Below, piece by piece: positions 43,033 to 55,354 of a stretch of 64,000 nucleotides of DNA. Source of the stretch: Pythium myriotylum (taxonomy: Eukaryota; Oomycota; Peronosporomycetes; Pythiales; Pythiaceae). How positions within the stretch are numbered: the first letter of the stretch is position 1; each line of letters starts with the position of its first letter. The notes under the pieces were generated by a model that saw only the letters and a program-made list of their open reading frames with translations, had not been told where the DNA came from and did no database searches. The stretch is from positions 1 to 64,000 of the forward strand of contig JALJCQ010000024.1 in the NCBI GenBank assembly GCA_023091665.1. Direction: 5' to 3'. The position numbers and the translations under genes were made by a program.

Positions 43033-46000
43033 CGGTCCAAGCGGTTGGCGTGGGAGACATTCTCATGTCGATGAAGACTCCAAGCGGTGTCAAGAAGGGT
43101 TTGCTCACCAACGTGTGGCATATCCCCAAGCTCAGCCGCAACCTGTTCTCGGTCGGAAGATTCACGGAGGACGTTGCTCCCGTGACGTTCGACAAGGACG
43201 GTTGCTTCGTCGTTCTCAAGGGCGCCAAGCGGACCATCGGCACTCGAATCGGCAAGGGTCTGTTTAAGCTCAACATGTCTCCAGTGTCGACTGAGGCAGC
43301 CCACGCCGCCAGTACAAGACGAGGTCACGCCATGTCCAAGTCGTACCTGTGGCACCTCCGACTCGGTCACATCGGCTTCAGCGGTCTCGAAGCCATCGTC
43401 AAGAAGGACCTCGCCGACGGACTCGATATCGGGTCTGTGCAGGAGTGGGAGGTCTGTGAAGGCTGTGCACTCGGCAAGCTGACTCGCGTCAAGTTCCAGT
43501 CGGGCACGACCAAGCGGTCTGCGAATCTGCTTGACGTCGTGTACAGCGATGTGGCCGGCCCCATGAAGACTCCGACTTTCGGCGGCATGAAGTACTTTGC
43601 CACCTTCACCGACGACAAGTCTCGACTGTGCAAGTTGTACCTGATGCGGTCCAAGGACGAAGTCTACGACAAGTTCGTCGGGTTCGTCAACTGGGCCGAG
43701 AACCAAACCGGTCGTCGAGTCAAGGTGCTTCGAACCGACGGCGGCGGCGAGTACCAGTCGGCCAAACTTGCCAAGTTCTGCCGCAAGCGTGGCATCGAGC
43801 ACGACGTCACGCCGCCATACACGCCTCAGTTGAACGGTGTGGCGGAGCGCATGAACCGAACCATCGGTGAGTGTGGTCGTTGCAAGCTCCACCATGCCAA
43901 CTTGTCCGACGAGTACTGGGGCGAAGCCGTCATGACTGCAGTCGAAGTTCGCAACCGACTTCCGACCCGCGCTCAAGACTTGTACAAGTCGCCGTACGAA
44001 GAATGGTACGGGAAGAAGCCCTTGCTCGCCAACTTCAAGGTGTTCGGCTGCCATGCGTACGTCCACGTGCCCAAGGAGAAGCGGTCGAAGTTCGACGCCC
44101 GAGCCATCTTGTGTCGGTTCCTCGGCTACTCGGACCACGAGAAGGCGTATCGGTTCGAAGAAATCGCAACCGGTCGGATCGTCATCAGTCGAGACGCGCA
44201 GTTCATGGAAGACACGTTCGACGATGGCAAGCGCGAAGAACCCTGGAGCAAGTCCGTCGAGTTCCGCGATGATGAAGATCAAGATGAAGCAACCGACAAC
44301 CAAGATGATGAAGACATGGGTGAGCAGCCAGCCTCACCAGCACCAAGTCAGCGCAGCTACGAGCGACCGGAGTGGCAACAGGGCCAGCGGTCGCAGCGTC
44401 CAGCAGCACCAGCATCGGCCCAGCAGCCGAATGTCGACTACGCACCAGGGTCCAAGCGCCACTCTCGCACGCACTCGCTCGAGAACCTGGCTGAACCGCC
44501 AGTTGAGAAGCGCTACGGACGGGTTGGTCGCACAAGTGGTGCGACTCCACCACCCACGCAAGGTCCAAGGACATCGCTCGAAGATCTGTCTGCACTGCTC
44601 ACGTCGATCGAAGAGGAAGGCGTAGAAGATGAAGACGAAGAAGGCGAAGACGTGCAAGAACAAGGGGGAGAAGACCAAGATTACGATCTCGAAGAGTTTG
44701 CTCTCGTCGTGAATTCAGGGGGGGAGTTGCCGACATCGTTCAAGTCGGCGATGGAATCCGACGACGCCAGCAACTGGAAGGAAGCCTGCGACTCCGAGCT
44801 CGAGTCGCTCAAGAAGAACGAGACATGGGACCTAGTCCCTTTGCCAGCCGGACGCAAGGCCATCACCAGCAAGTGGGTGTTCAAGGTCAAGGAAACCGCC
44901 GAAGGACTCGTCGAGCGGTACAAGGCTCGACTCGTTGCCAAGGGGTTCCTGCAGAAGTACGGCATCGACTTCGAAGAGACATTCGCACCCGTCGCCAAGT
45001 TCACGTCGATCCGAACCAACCTCAGCATCGCCGCTCGACACAAGCTCATGATCCATCAGATGGATGTCAAGACGGCGTTCCTGAACGGCAACCTCGACGA
45101 AGAAATCTACATGAAGCAGCCCGAAGGCTTCGTCGACCAGCGCCACCCGGACTACGTGTGCAAGCTCAAGCGCTCGCTCTACGGTCTCAAGCAGTCGCCA
45201 CGCATGTGGAACCAGACCATCGACGCCTTCATGCGCAAGGTCGGCTTCACCAAGTGCGGGATGGACCACTGCGTGTACGTCAAGCGGAGCGGCTCAGCGA
45301 TGATCTTCGTGGTGATCTACGTCGACGACCTCATCCTCGCCTGCAACAGCCTCGAGTTGCTCACGGCGACCAAGCGTGCACTCAGCGAACGCTTCGAGAT
45401 GTCCGACCTCGGCGAACTCAAGTACTGCCTCGGCATGGAAGTTGATCAAGACCCCAAGTCAGGCGACGTGACCATGCGGCAGACCAAGTTCCTGCAGTCG
45501 ATCCTGACCAAGTTCGGCATGCAAGACTGCAAACCAGTGAGGACCCCTCAAGACCCCGGACTCAAGCTGACCAAGGTTATGTGTGAAGGTGGTTGCAAGC
45601 ACGAAGACACCATGAAGAACGTGCCGTACCGAAGTGCAGTCGGCGCACTCATGTACCTCGTGGTCGGCACTCGACCAGACCTCGCAGCGGCAGTCGGCAC
45701 ACTCAGCCAGTTCGCCGCGGACCCGTGTCCAACACATTGGCAAGCTCTCAAGCGTGTGCTCCGGTATCTGCAAGCGACTCCGACGTACGGCCTGCAGTTC
45801 TCGGCATCGAACGACGGAAGACTGGTCGGCTACTCCGACGCCGACTGGGCTGGCGACATCGAGTCACGTCGAAGCACCAGCGGCTACGTGTTCATGCTCA
45901 ACGGCGGATGCATCAGCTGGCGCAGCAAGAAGCAGCGAACTGTCGCCCTCTCCTCGACCGAAGCAGAGTACATGGCTCTATCGGAAGCGATCCAAGAAGC

Positions 46001-46078
46001 CGTGTGGCTCAAGGCGTTCCTGTGCGAACTCGGCGAAGTTGCAAGTGACCACGCGCTCACGGTGTACGAAGACAACCA
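43033..46078 (+). pseudogene. Family B Gag-Pol remnant truncated in RNase H, element B-9
   Basis: Duplicate of B-3. The frame enters from the antisense A LTR (ATG at 42909) and covers pre-integrase, integrase, RT and partial RNase H. It ends after VYEDN(Q) at the inversion junction. Small tracts differ from B-3 (VDQRHPDY rather than [17 protein letters not shown] rather than LTKAMCEGG), which suggests patchy gene conversion with neighbours. Confidence 0.88.
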
Positions 46079-46164
46079 GCACAGACCCGATATCGAGTCC
46101 GTCGGCGAGGTCCTTCTTGACGATGGCTTCGAGTCCGCTGAAGCCGATGTGACCGAGTCGGAGG
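46079..46164 (-). other. Inversion junction, duplicate of 16435-16520
   Basis: 86 bp of antisense B pre-integrase sequence between forward B-9 and a reverse B LTR. Confidence 0.88.
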
Positions 46165-46539
46165 TGTTGGAAGGTCGCTTGGTTGGTGGGATGCAAAATG
46201 CAAAGTGAATTGATCGGGACTTAGTTCGCTACTGCTACCTCTAAGCCGTCTGTGTGTGTCCTACGCTACCATAATCAAATGTATGTCCTACCTATCGTAA
46301 ACATATGCAAACATAAACTGACTTCGTGGATACTTCAACGAAGTCGATGGGTGGCACTGGATTCAAACCAGAACCAGACGGAGAATCTTCCTCATGTCGA
46401 ATCTTCCACATGTCGAATCTTCCACATGTCGAATCTTCCACGGAGAATCTTCTGCAGGAGAATCTTCTACAGCCGAGCTTCAACTGCCGAGCTTCAACTG
46501 GAATGATGACGCTGGGTTCGAGGCGCATCATCTTCAACA
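46165..46539 (-). repeat. Family B LTR, reverse, 375-bp form
   Basis: It has three tandem copies of the 16-bp unit atgtcgaatcttccac in U3. The duplicate at 16521 has two and most B LTRs have one or two. The left flank is cggagg and the right flank is the reverse purine tract of B-10. Confidence 0.92.
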
Positions 46540-49491
46540 CTCCCCCTCGACTCGACTGCGTCTTGAACACCAAGCTTGGTGCGGAGCACGTCGAACTGGA
46601 CAGTGGGGATCGGCTTGGTCATGATGTCGGCAAGCATGTCTTGGGTCGGGCAATACTGGAGAGACACTTGGCCGTCCTCGACCTTCTCACGAACGAAGTG
46701 GTAGCGAATGTCGATGTGCTTGGTGCGCTTGTGGAACTCGGGGTTCTTGGCCAACGCGATGGCACCTTGGTTGTCTTCGTACACCGTGAGCGCTTGGTCG
46801 CTTGCAACTTCGCCGAGTTCGCACAGGAACGCCTTGAGCCACACGGCTTCTTGGATCGCTTCCGATAGAGCCATGTACTCTGCTTCGGTCGAGGAGAGGG
46901 CGACAGTTCGCTGCTTCTTGCTGCGCCAGCTGATGCATCCGCCGTTGAGCATGAACACGTAGCCGCTGGTGCTTCGACGTGACTCGATGTCGCCAGCCCA
47001 GTCGGCGTCGGAGTAGCCGACCAGTCTTCCGTCGTTCGATGCCGAGAACTGCAGGCCGTACGTCGGAGTCGCTTGCAGATACCGGAGCACACGCTTGAGA
47101 GCTTGCCAATGTGTTGGACACGGGTCCGCGGCGAACTGGCTGAGTGTGCCGACTGCCGCTGCGAGGTCTGGTCGAGTGCCGACCATGAGGTACATGAGTG
47201 CGCCGACTGCACTTCGGTACGGCACGTTCTTCATGGTGTCTTCGTGCTTGCAACCACCTTCGCACATGGCCTTGGTCAGCTTGAGTCCGGGGTCTTGAGG
47301 GGTCCTCACTGGTTTGCAGTCTTGCATGCCGAACTTGGTCAGGATCGACTGCAGGAACTTGGTCTGCCGCATGGTCACGTCGCCTGACTTGGGGTCTTGA
47401 TCAACTTCCATGCCGAGGCAGTACTTGAGTTCGCCGAGGTCGGACATCTCGAAGCGTTCGCTGAGTGCACGCTTGGTCGCCGTGAGCAACTCGAGGCTGT
47501 TGCAGGCGAGGATGAGGTCGTCGACGTAGATCACCACGAAGATCATCGCTGAGCCGCTCCGCTTGACGTACACGCAGTGGTCCATCTCGCACTTGGTGAA
47601 GCCGACCTTGCGCATGAAGGCGTCGATGGTCTGGTTCCACATGCGTGGCGACTGCTTGAGACCGTAGAGCGAGCGCTTGAGCTTGCACACGTAGTCCGGG
47701 TGGCGCTGGTCGACGAAGCCTTCGGGCTGCTTCATGTAGATTTCTTCGTCGAGGTTGCCGTTCAGGAACGCCGTCTTGACATCCATCTGATGGATCATGA
47801 GCTTGTGTCGAGCGGCGATGCTGAGGATGGTCCGGATCGACGTGAACTTGGCGACGGGTGCGAATGTCTCTTCGAAGTCGATGCCGTACTTCTGCAGGAA
47901 CCCCTTGGCAACGAGTCGAGCCTTGTACCGCTCGACGAGTCCTTCGGCGGTTTCCTTGACCTTGAACACCCACTTGCTGGTGATGGCCTTGCGTCCGGCT
48001 GGCAAAGGGACTAGGTCCCAGGTCTCGTTCTTCTTGAGCGACTCGAGCTCGGAGTCGCAGGCTTCCTTCCAGTTGCTGGCGTCGTCGGATTCCATCGCCG
48101 ACTTGAACGATGTCGGCAACTCTCCCCCTGAATTCACGACGAGAGCAAACTCTTCGAGATCGTAATCTTGGTCTTCTCCCCCTTGTTCTTGCACGTCTTC
48201 GCCTTCTTCGTCTTCATCTTCTACGCCTTCCTCTTCGATCGACGTGAGCAGTGCAGACAGATCTTCGAGCGATGTCCTTGGACCTTGCGTGGGTGGTGGA
48301 GTCGCACCACTTGTGCGACCAACCCGTCCGTAGCGCTTCTCAACTGGCGGTTCAGCCAGGTTCTCGAGCGAGTGCGTGCGAGAGTGGCGCTTGGACCCTG
48401 GTGCGTAGTCGACATTCGGCTGCTGGGCCGATGCTGGTGCTGCTGGACGCTGCGACCGCTGGCCCTGTTGCCACTCCGGTCGCTCGTAGCTGCGCTGACT
48501 TGGTGCTGGTGAGGCTGGCTGCTCACCCATGTCTTCATCATCTTGGTTGTCGGTTGCTTCATCTTGATCTTCATCATCGCGGAACTCGACGGACTTGCTC
48601 CAGGGTTCTTCGCGCTTGCCATCGTCGAACGTGTCTTCCATGAACTGCGCGTCTCGACTGATGACGATCCGACCGGTTGCGATTTCTTCGAACCGATACG
48701 CCTTCTCGTGGTCCGAGTAGCCGAGGAACCGACACAAGATGGCTCGGGCGTCGAACTTCGACCGCTTCTCCTTGGGCACGTGGACGTACGCATGGCAGCC
48801 GAACACCTTGAAGTTGGCGAGCAAGGGCTTCTTCCCGTACCATTCTTCGTACGGCGACTTGTACAAGTCTTGAGCGCGGGTCGGAAGTCGGTTGCGAACT
48901 TCGACTGCAGTCATGACGGCTTCGCCCCAGTACTCGTCGGACAAGTTGGCATGGTGGAGCTTGCAACGACCACACTCACCGATGGTTCGGTTCATGCGCT
49001 CCGCCACACCGTTCAACTGAGGCGTGTATGGCGGCGTGACGTCGTGCTCGATGCCACGCTTGCGGCAGAACTTGGCAAGTTTGGCCGACTGGTACTCGCC
49101 GCCGCCGTCGGTTCGAAGCACCTTGACTCGACGACCGGTTTGGTTCTCGGCCCAGTTGACGAACCCGACGAACTTGTCGTAGACTTCGTCCTTGGACCGC
49201 ATCAGGTACAACTTGCACAGTCGAGACTTGTCGTCGGTGAAGGTGGCAAAGTACTTCATGCCGCCGAAAGTCGGAGTCTTCATGGGGCCGGCCACATCGC
49301 TGTACACGACGTCAAGCAGATTCGCAGACCGCTTGGTCGTGCCCGACTGGAACTTGACGCGAGTCAGCTTGCCGAGTGCACAGCCTTCACAGACCTCCCA
49401 CTCTTGCACAGACCCAATGTCGAGTCCGTCGGCGAGGTCCTTCTTGACGATGGCTTCGAGTCCGCTGAAGCCGATGTGACCGAGTCGGAGG
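46494..49491 (-). pseudogene. Family B Gag-Pol lacking gag and protease, element B-10
   Basis: An open reverse frame from the pre-integrase domain ([11 protein letters not shown]) through integrase D/D/E, linker, RT YVDD and RNase H to the stop inside the LTR. It is joined at 49491/49492 directly to an LTR (cggagg|TGTTGG), so PBS, Gag and protease are missing. The frame continues 32 bp into that LTR. It is the intact counterpart of indel-rich B-4. Confidence 0.9.
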
Positions 49492-49850
49492 TGTTGGAAG
49501 GTCGCTTGGTTGGTGGGATGCAAAATGCAAAGTGAATTGATCGGGACTTAGTTCGCTACTGCTACCTCTAAGCCGTCTGTGTGTGTCCTACGCTACCATA
49601 ATCAAATGTATGTCCTACCTATCGTAAACATATGCAAACATAAACTGACTTCGTGGATACTTCAACGAAGTCGATGGGTGGCACTGGATTCAAACCAGAA
49701 CCAGACGGAGAATCTTCCTCATGTCGAATCTTCCACATGTCGAATCTTCCACGGAGAATCTTCTGCAGGAGAATCTTCTACAGCCGAGCTTCAACTGCCG
49801 AGCTTCAACTGGAATGATGACGCTGGGTTCGAGGCGCATCATCTTCAACA
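49492..49850 (-). repeat. Family B LTR, reverse, shared by B-10 and B-11
   Basis: 359 bp with two 16-bp units. A single LTR acts as the 5' end of B-10 and the 3' end of B-11. The LTR-plus-truncated-B unit has a period of 3327 bp (46165 to 49492). Confidence 0.92.
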
Positions 49851-52800
49851 CTCCCCCTCGACTCGACTGCGTCTTGAACACCAAGCTTGGTGCGGAGCAC
49901 GTCGAACTGGACAGTGGGGATCGGCTTGGTCATGATGTCGGCAAGCATGTCTTGGGTCGGGCAATACTGGAGAGACACTTGGCCGTCCTCGACCTTCTCA
50001 CGAACGAAGTGGTAGCGAATGTCGATGTGCTTGGTGCGCTTGTGGAACTCGGGGTTCTTGGCCAACGCGATGGCACCTTGGTTGTCTTCGTACACCGTGA
50101 GCGCTTGGTCGCTTGCAACTTCGCCGAGTTCGCACAGGAACGCCTTGAGCCACACGGCTTCTTGGATCGCTTCCGATAGAGCCATGTACTCTGCTTCGGT
50201 CGAGGAGAGGGCGACAGTTCGCTGCTTCTTGCTGCGCCAGCTGATGCATCCGCCGTTGAGCATGAACACGTAGCCGCTGGTGCTTCGACGTGACTCGATG
50301 TCGCCAGCCCAGTCGGCGTCGGAGTAGCCGACCAGTCTTCCGTCGTTCGATGCCGAGAACTGCAGGCCGTACGTCGGAGTCGCTTGCAGATACCGGAGCA
50401 CACGCTTGAGAGCTTGCCAGTGTGTTGGACACGGGTCCGCGGCGAACTGGCTGAGTGTGCCGACTGCCGCTGCGAGGTCTGGTCGAGTGCCGACCATGAG
50501 GTACATGAGTGCGCCGACTGCACTTCGGTACGGCACGTTCTTCATGGTGTCTTCGTGCTTGCAACCACCTTCGCACATGGCCTTGGTCAGCTTGAGTCCG
50601 GGGTCTTGAGGGGTCCTCACTGGTTTGCAGTCTTGCATGCCGAACTTGGTCAGGATCGACTGCAGGAACTTGGTCTGCCGCATGGTCACGTCGCCTGACT
50701 TGGGGTCTTGATCAACTTCCATGCCGAGGCAGTACTTGAGTTCGCCGAGGTCGGACATCTCGAAGCGTTCGCTGAGTGCACGCTTGGTCGCCGTGAGCAA
50801 CTCGAGGCTGTTGCAGGCGAGGATGAGGTCGTCGACGTAGATCACCACGAAGATCATCGCTGAGCCGCTCCGCTTGACGTACACGCAGTGGTCCATCTCG
50901 CACTTGGTGAAGCCGACCTTGCGCATGAAGGCGTCGATGGTCTGGTTCCACATGCGTGGCGACTGCTTGAGACCGTAGAGCGAGCGCTTGAGCTTGCACA
51001 CGTAGTCCGGGTGGCGCTGGTCGACGAAGCCTTCGGGCTGCTTCATGTAGATTTCTTCGTCGAGGTTGCCGTTCAGGAACGCCGTCTTGACATCCATCTG
51101 ATGGATCATGAGCTTGTGTCGAGCGGCGATGCTGAGGATGGTCCGGATCGACGTGAACTTGGCGACGGGTGCGAATGTCTCTTCGAAGTCGATGCCGTAC
51201 TTCTGCAGGAACCCCTTGGCAACGAGTCGAGCCTTGTACCGCTCGACGAGTCCTTCGGCGGTTTCCTTGACCTTGAACACCCACTTGCTGGTGATGGCCT
51301 TGCGTCCGGCTGGCAAAGGGACTAGGTCCCAGGTCTCGTTCTTCTTGAGCGACTCGAGCTCGGAGTCGCAGGCTTCCTTCCAGTTGCTGGCGTCGTCGGA
51401 TTCCATCGCCGACTTGAACGATGTCGGCAACTCTCCCCCTGAATTCACGACGAGAGCAAACTCTTCGAGATCGTAATCTTGGTCTTCTCCCCCTTGTTCT
51501 TGCACGTCTTCGCCTTCTTCGTCTTCATCTTCTACGCCTTCCTCTTCGATCGACGTGAGCAGTGCAGACAGATCTTCGAGCGATGTCCTTGGACCTTGCG
51601 TGGGTGGTGGAGTCGCACCACTTGTGCGACCAACCCGTCCGTAGCGCTTCTCAACTGGCGGTTCAGCCAGGTTCTCGAGCGAGTGCGTGCGAGAGTGGCG
51701 CTTGGACCCTGGTGCGTAGTCGACATTCGGCTGCTGGGCCGATGCTGGTGCTGCTGGACGCTGCGACCGCTGGCCCTGTTGCCACTCCGGTCGCTCGTAG
51801 CTGCGCTGACTTGGTGCTGGTGAGGCTGGCTGCTCACCCATGTCTTCATCATCTTGGTTGTCGGTTGCTTCATCTTGATCTTCATCATCGCGGAACTCGA
51901 CGGACTTGCTCCAGGGTTCTTCGCGCTTGCCATCGTCGAACGTGTCTTCCATGAACTGCGCGTCTCGACTGATGACGATCCGACCGGTTGCGATTTCTTC
52001 GAACCGATACGCCTTCTCGTGGTCCGAGTAGCCGAGGAACCGACACAAGATGGCTCGGGCGTCGAACTTCGACCGCTTCTCCTTGGGCACGTGGACGTAC
52101 GCATGGCAGCCGAACACCTTGAAGTTGGCGAGCAAGGGCTTCTTCCCGTACCATTCTTCGTACGGCGACTTGTACAAGTCTTGAGCGCGGGTCGGAAGTC
52201 GGTTGCGAACTTCGACTGCAGTCATGACGGCTTCGCCCCAGTACTCGTCGGACAAGTTGGCATGGTGGAGCTTGCAACGACCACACTCACCGATGGTTCG
52301 GTTCATGCGCTCCGCCACACCGTTCAACTGAGGCGTGTATGGCGGCGTGACGTCGTGCTCGATGCCACGCTTGCGGCAGAACTTGGCAAGTTTGGCCGAC
52401 TGGTACTCGCCGCCGCCGTCGGTTCGAAGCACCTTGACTCGACGACCGGTTTGGTTCTCGGCCCAGTTGACGAACCCGACGAACTTGTCGTAGACTTCGT
52501 CCTTGGACCGCATCAGGTACAACTTGCACAGTCGAGACTTGTCGTCGGTGAAGGTGGCAAAGTACTTCATGCCGCCGAAAGTCGGAGTCTTCATGGGGCC
52601 GGCCACATCGCTGTACACGACGTCAAGCAGATTCGCAGACCGCTTGGTCGTGCCCGACTGGAACTTGACGCGAGTCAGCTTGCCGAGTGCACAGCCTTCA
52701 CAGACCTCCCACTCTTGCACAGACCCAATGTCGAGTCCGTCGGCGAGGTCCTTCTTGACGATGGCTTCGAGTCCGCTGAAGCCGATGTGACCGAGTCGGA

Positions 52801-53124
52801 GGTGCCACAGGTACGACTTGGACATGGCGTGACCTCGTCTTGTACTGGCGGCGTGGGCTGCCTCAGTCGACACTGGAGACATGTTGAGCTTAAACAGACC
52901 CTTGCCGATTCGAGTGCCGATGGTCCGCTTGGCGCCCTTGAGAACGACGAAGCAACCGTCCTTGTCGAACGTCACGGGAGCAACGTCCTCCGTGAATCTT
53001 CCGACCGAGAACAGGTTGCGGCTGAGCTTGGGGATATGCCACACGTTGGTGAGCAAACCCTTCTTGACACCGCTTGGAGTCTTCATCGACATGAGAATGT
53101 CTCCCACGCCAACCGCTTGGACCG
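49805..53124 (-). pseudogene. Family B Gag-Pol lacking gag, element B-11
   Basis: Reverse frame from TVQAVGVGD through pre-integrase, integrase, RT and RNase H to the stop in the LTR. Its 5' side is the same A-LTR junction seen at 4570, here inverted. The A LTR again provides an in-frame ATG (at 53248) for a 1147-codon chimeric frame. Gag, the zinc knuckle and the protease active site are absent. Confidence 0.9.
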
Positions 53125-53488
53125 TATTATGGGTACAATGTGTCACAACATCTTGAAGTTGAAGTTCAAGTTGTGGAAGATTCAACTGTAGAAAATTCTC
53201 ATGTGGAAGATTCCCATGTAGAAAATTCTCAGGTGGAAAGTTCTCCATCTAGTTCTGGGTTGAACCCAGTTCAACCCATCAACTTTGTTGAAGTACCCAC
53301 GAAGTGTGTATACCTCTGCATATGATTACGATAGGTAGGACATGCATATGTTTATGGTAGCGTAGGACACAAGACGGCTTAGAGGTAGCGACAGCGAACT
53401 AAGTCCCGATCAATTCACTCTGCATTTTGCCAAGCTTCAGTCAAGTCCACTCCTCTTCTCGACTTCGTGACCTTTAATAGGTTATGAG
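53125..53488 (+). repeat. Family A LTR with 9 bp of PBS, forward
   Basis: A complete 355-bp LTR (53125-53479) followed by ggttatgag and then a reverse B LTR. It is the mirror image of the junctions at 4207, 8179, 28674 and 37684. Confidence 0.9.
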
Positions 53489-53847
53489 TGTTGGAAGGTC
53501 GCTTGGTTGGTGGGATGCAAAATGCAAAGTGAATTGATCGGGACTTAGTTCGCTACTGCTACCTCTAAGCCGTCTGTGTGTGTCCTACGCTACCATAATC
53601 AAATGTATGTCCTACCTATCGTAAACATATGCAAACATAAACTGACTTCGTGGATACTTCAACGAAGTCGATGGGTGGCACTGGATTCAAACCAGAACCA
53701 GACGGAGAATCTTCCTCATGTCGAATCTTCCACATGTCGAATCTTCCACGGAGAATCTTCTGCAGGAGAATCTTCTACAGCCGAGCTTCAACTGCCGAGC
53801 TTCAACTGGAATGATGACGCTGGGTTCGAGGCGCATCATCTTCAACA
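53489..53847 (-). repeat. Family B LTR, reverse (3' LTR of B-12)
   Basis: 359 bp. It abuts the A PBS on the left and the reverse purine tract of B-12 on the right. Confidence 0.92.
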
Positions 53848-54998
53848 CTCCCCCTCGACTCGACTGCGTCTTGAACACCAAGCTTGGTGCGGAGCACGTC
53901 GAACTGGACAGTGGGGATCGGCTTGGTCATGATGTCGGCAAGCATGTCTTGGGTCGGGCAATACTGGAGACACACTTGACCGTCCTCGACCTTCTCACGA
54001 ACGAAGTGGTAGCGAATGTCGATGTGCTTGGTGCGCTTGTGGAACTCGGGGTTCTTGGCCAACGCGATGGCACCTTGGTTGTCTTCGTACACCGTGAGCG
54101 CTTGGTCACTTGCAACTTCGCCGAGTTCGCACAGGAACGCCTTGAGCCACACGGCTTCTTGGATCGCTTCCGATAGAGCCATGTACTCTGCTTCGGTCGA
54201 GGAGAGGGCGACAGTTCGCTGCTTCTTGCTGCGCCAGCTGATGCATCCGCCGTTGAGCATGAACACGTAGCCGCTGGTGCTTCGACGTGACTCGATGTCG
54301 CCAGCCCAGTCGGCGTCGGAGTAGCCGACCAGTCTTCCGTCGTTCGATGCCGAGAACTGCAGGCCGTACGTCGGAGTCGCTTGCAGATACCGGAGCACAC
54401 GCTTGAGAGCTTGCCAGTGTGTTGGACACGGGTCCGCGGCGAACTGGCTGAGTGTGCCGACTGCCGCTGCGAGGTCTGGTCGAGTGCCGACCATGAGGTA
54501 CATGAGTGCGCCGACTGCACTTCGGTACGGCACGTTCTTCATGGTGTCTTCGTGCTTGCAACCACCTTCGCACATGGCCTTGGTCGGCTTGAGTCCGGGG
54601 TCTTGAGGGGTCCTCACTGGTTTGCAGTCTTGCATGCCGAACTTGGTCAGGATCGACTGCAGGAACTTGGTCTGCCGCATGGTCACGTCGCCTGACTTGG
54701 GGTCTTGATCAACTTCCATGCCGAGGCAGTACTTGAGTTCGCCGAGGTCGGACATCTCGAAGCGTTCGCTGAGTGCACGCTTGGTCGCCGTGAGCAACTC
54801 GAGGCTGTTGCAGGCGAGGATGAGGTCGTCGACGTAGATCACCACGAAGATCATCGCTAAGCCGCTCCGCTTGACGTACACGCAGTGGTCCATCTCGCAC
54901 TTGGTGAAGCCGACCTTGCGCATGAAGGCGTCGATGGTCTGGTTCCACATGCGTGGCGACTGCTTGAGACCGTAGAGCGAGCGCTTGAGCTTGCACAC
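53802..54998 (-). pseudogene. Family B RT/RNase H remnant, element B-12
   Basis: Reverse frame from [11 protein letters not shown] in RT (YVDD retained) through RNase H to the stop in the LTR. It is interrupted on the 5' side by B-13, whose LTR begins at 54999 after the flank cacac. The other half of B-12 must lie beyond the right edge of the window. One Ser to Leu change (KRSGLAM) is specific to this copy. Confidence 0.88.
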
Positions 54999-55339
54999 TG
55001 TTGAAGATGATGCGCCTCGAACCCAGCGTCATCATTCCAGTTGAAGCTCGGCAGTTGAAGCTCGGCTGTAGAAGATTCTCCTGCAGAAGATTCTCCGTGG
55101 AAGATTCGACATGTGGAAGATTCTCCGTCTGGTTCTGGTTTGAATCCAGTGCCACCCATCGACTTCGTTGAAGTATCCACGAAGTCAGTTTATGTTTGCA
55201 TATGTTTACGATAGGTAGGACATACATTTGATTATGGTAGCGTAGGACACACAGACGGCTTAGAGGTAGCAGTAGCGAACTAAGTCCCGATCAATTCACT
55301 TTGCATTTTGCATCCCACCAACCAAGCGACCTTCCAACA
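54999..55339 (+). repeat. Family B LTR (5' LTR of B-13)
   Basis: 341 bp, TGTTGAAGATG...CTTCCAACA, inserted into the RT region of reverse B-12. The 3' LTR and second target duplication are outside the window. Confidence 0.93.
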
Positions 55340-55354
55340 GGTTATGAGCCCAAG
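55340..55354 (+). promoter_or_regulatory. Primer binding site of B-13
   Basis: ggttatgagcccaag directly after the LTR, with the Gag ATG at 55344. Confidence 0.8.

Larger units (their letters stand above)
24468..46539. repeat. Segmental duplication, right copy (partner 1-16879)
   Basis: This contains A-3, B-6, antisense A LTR, B-7, split A LTR with A-4, B-9 and the inversion junction in the same order as the left copy. It also carries element B-8, one more 139-bp unit and one more 16-bp LTR unit. Confidence 0.9.
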
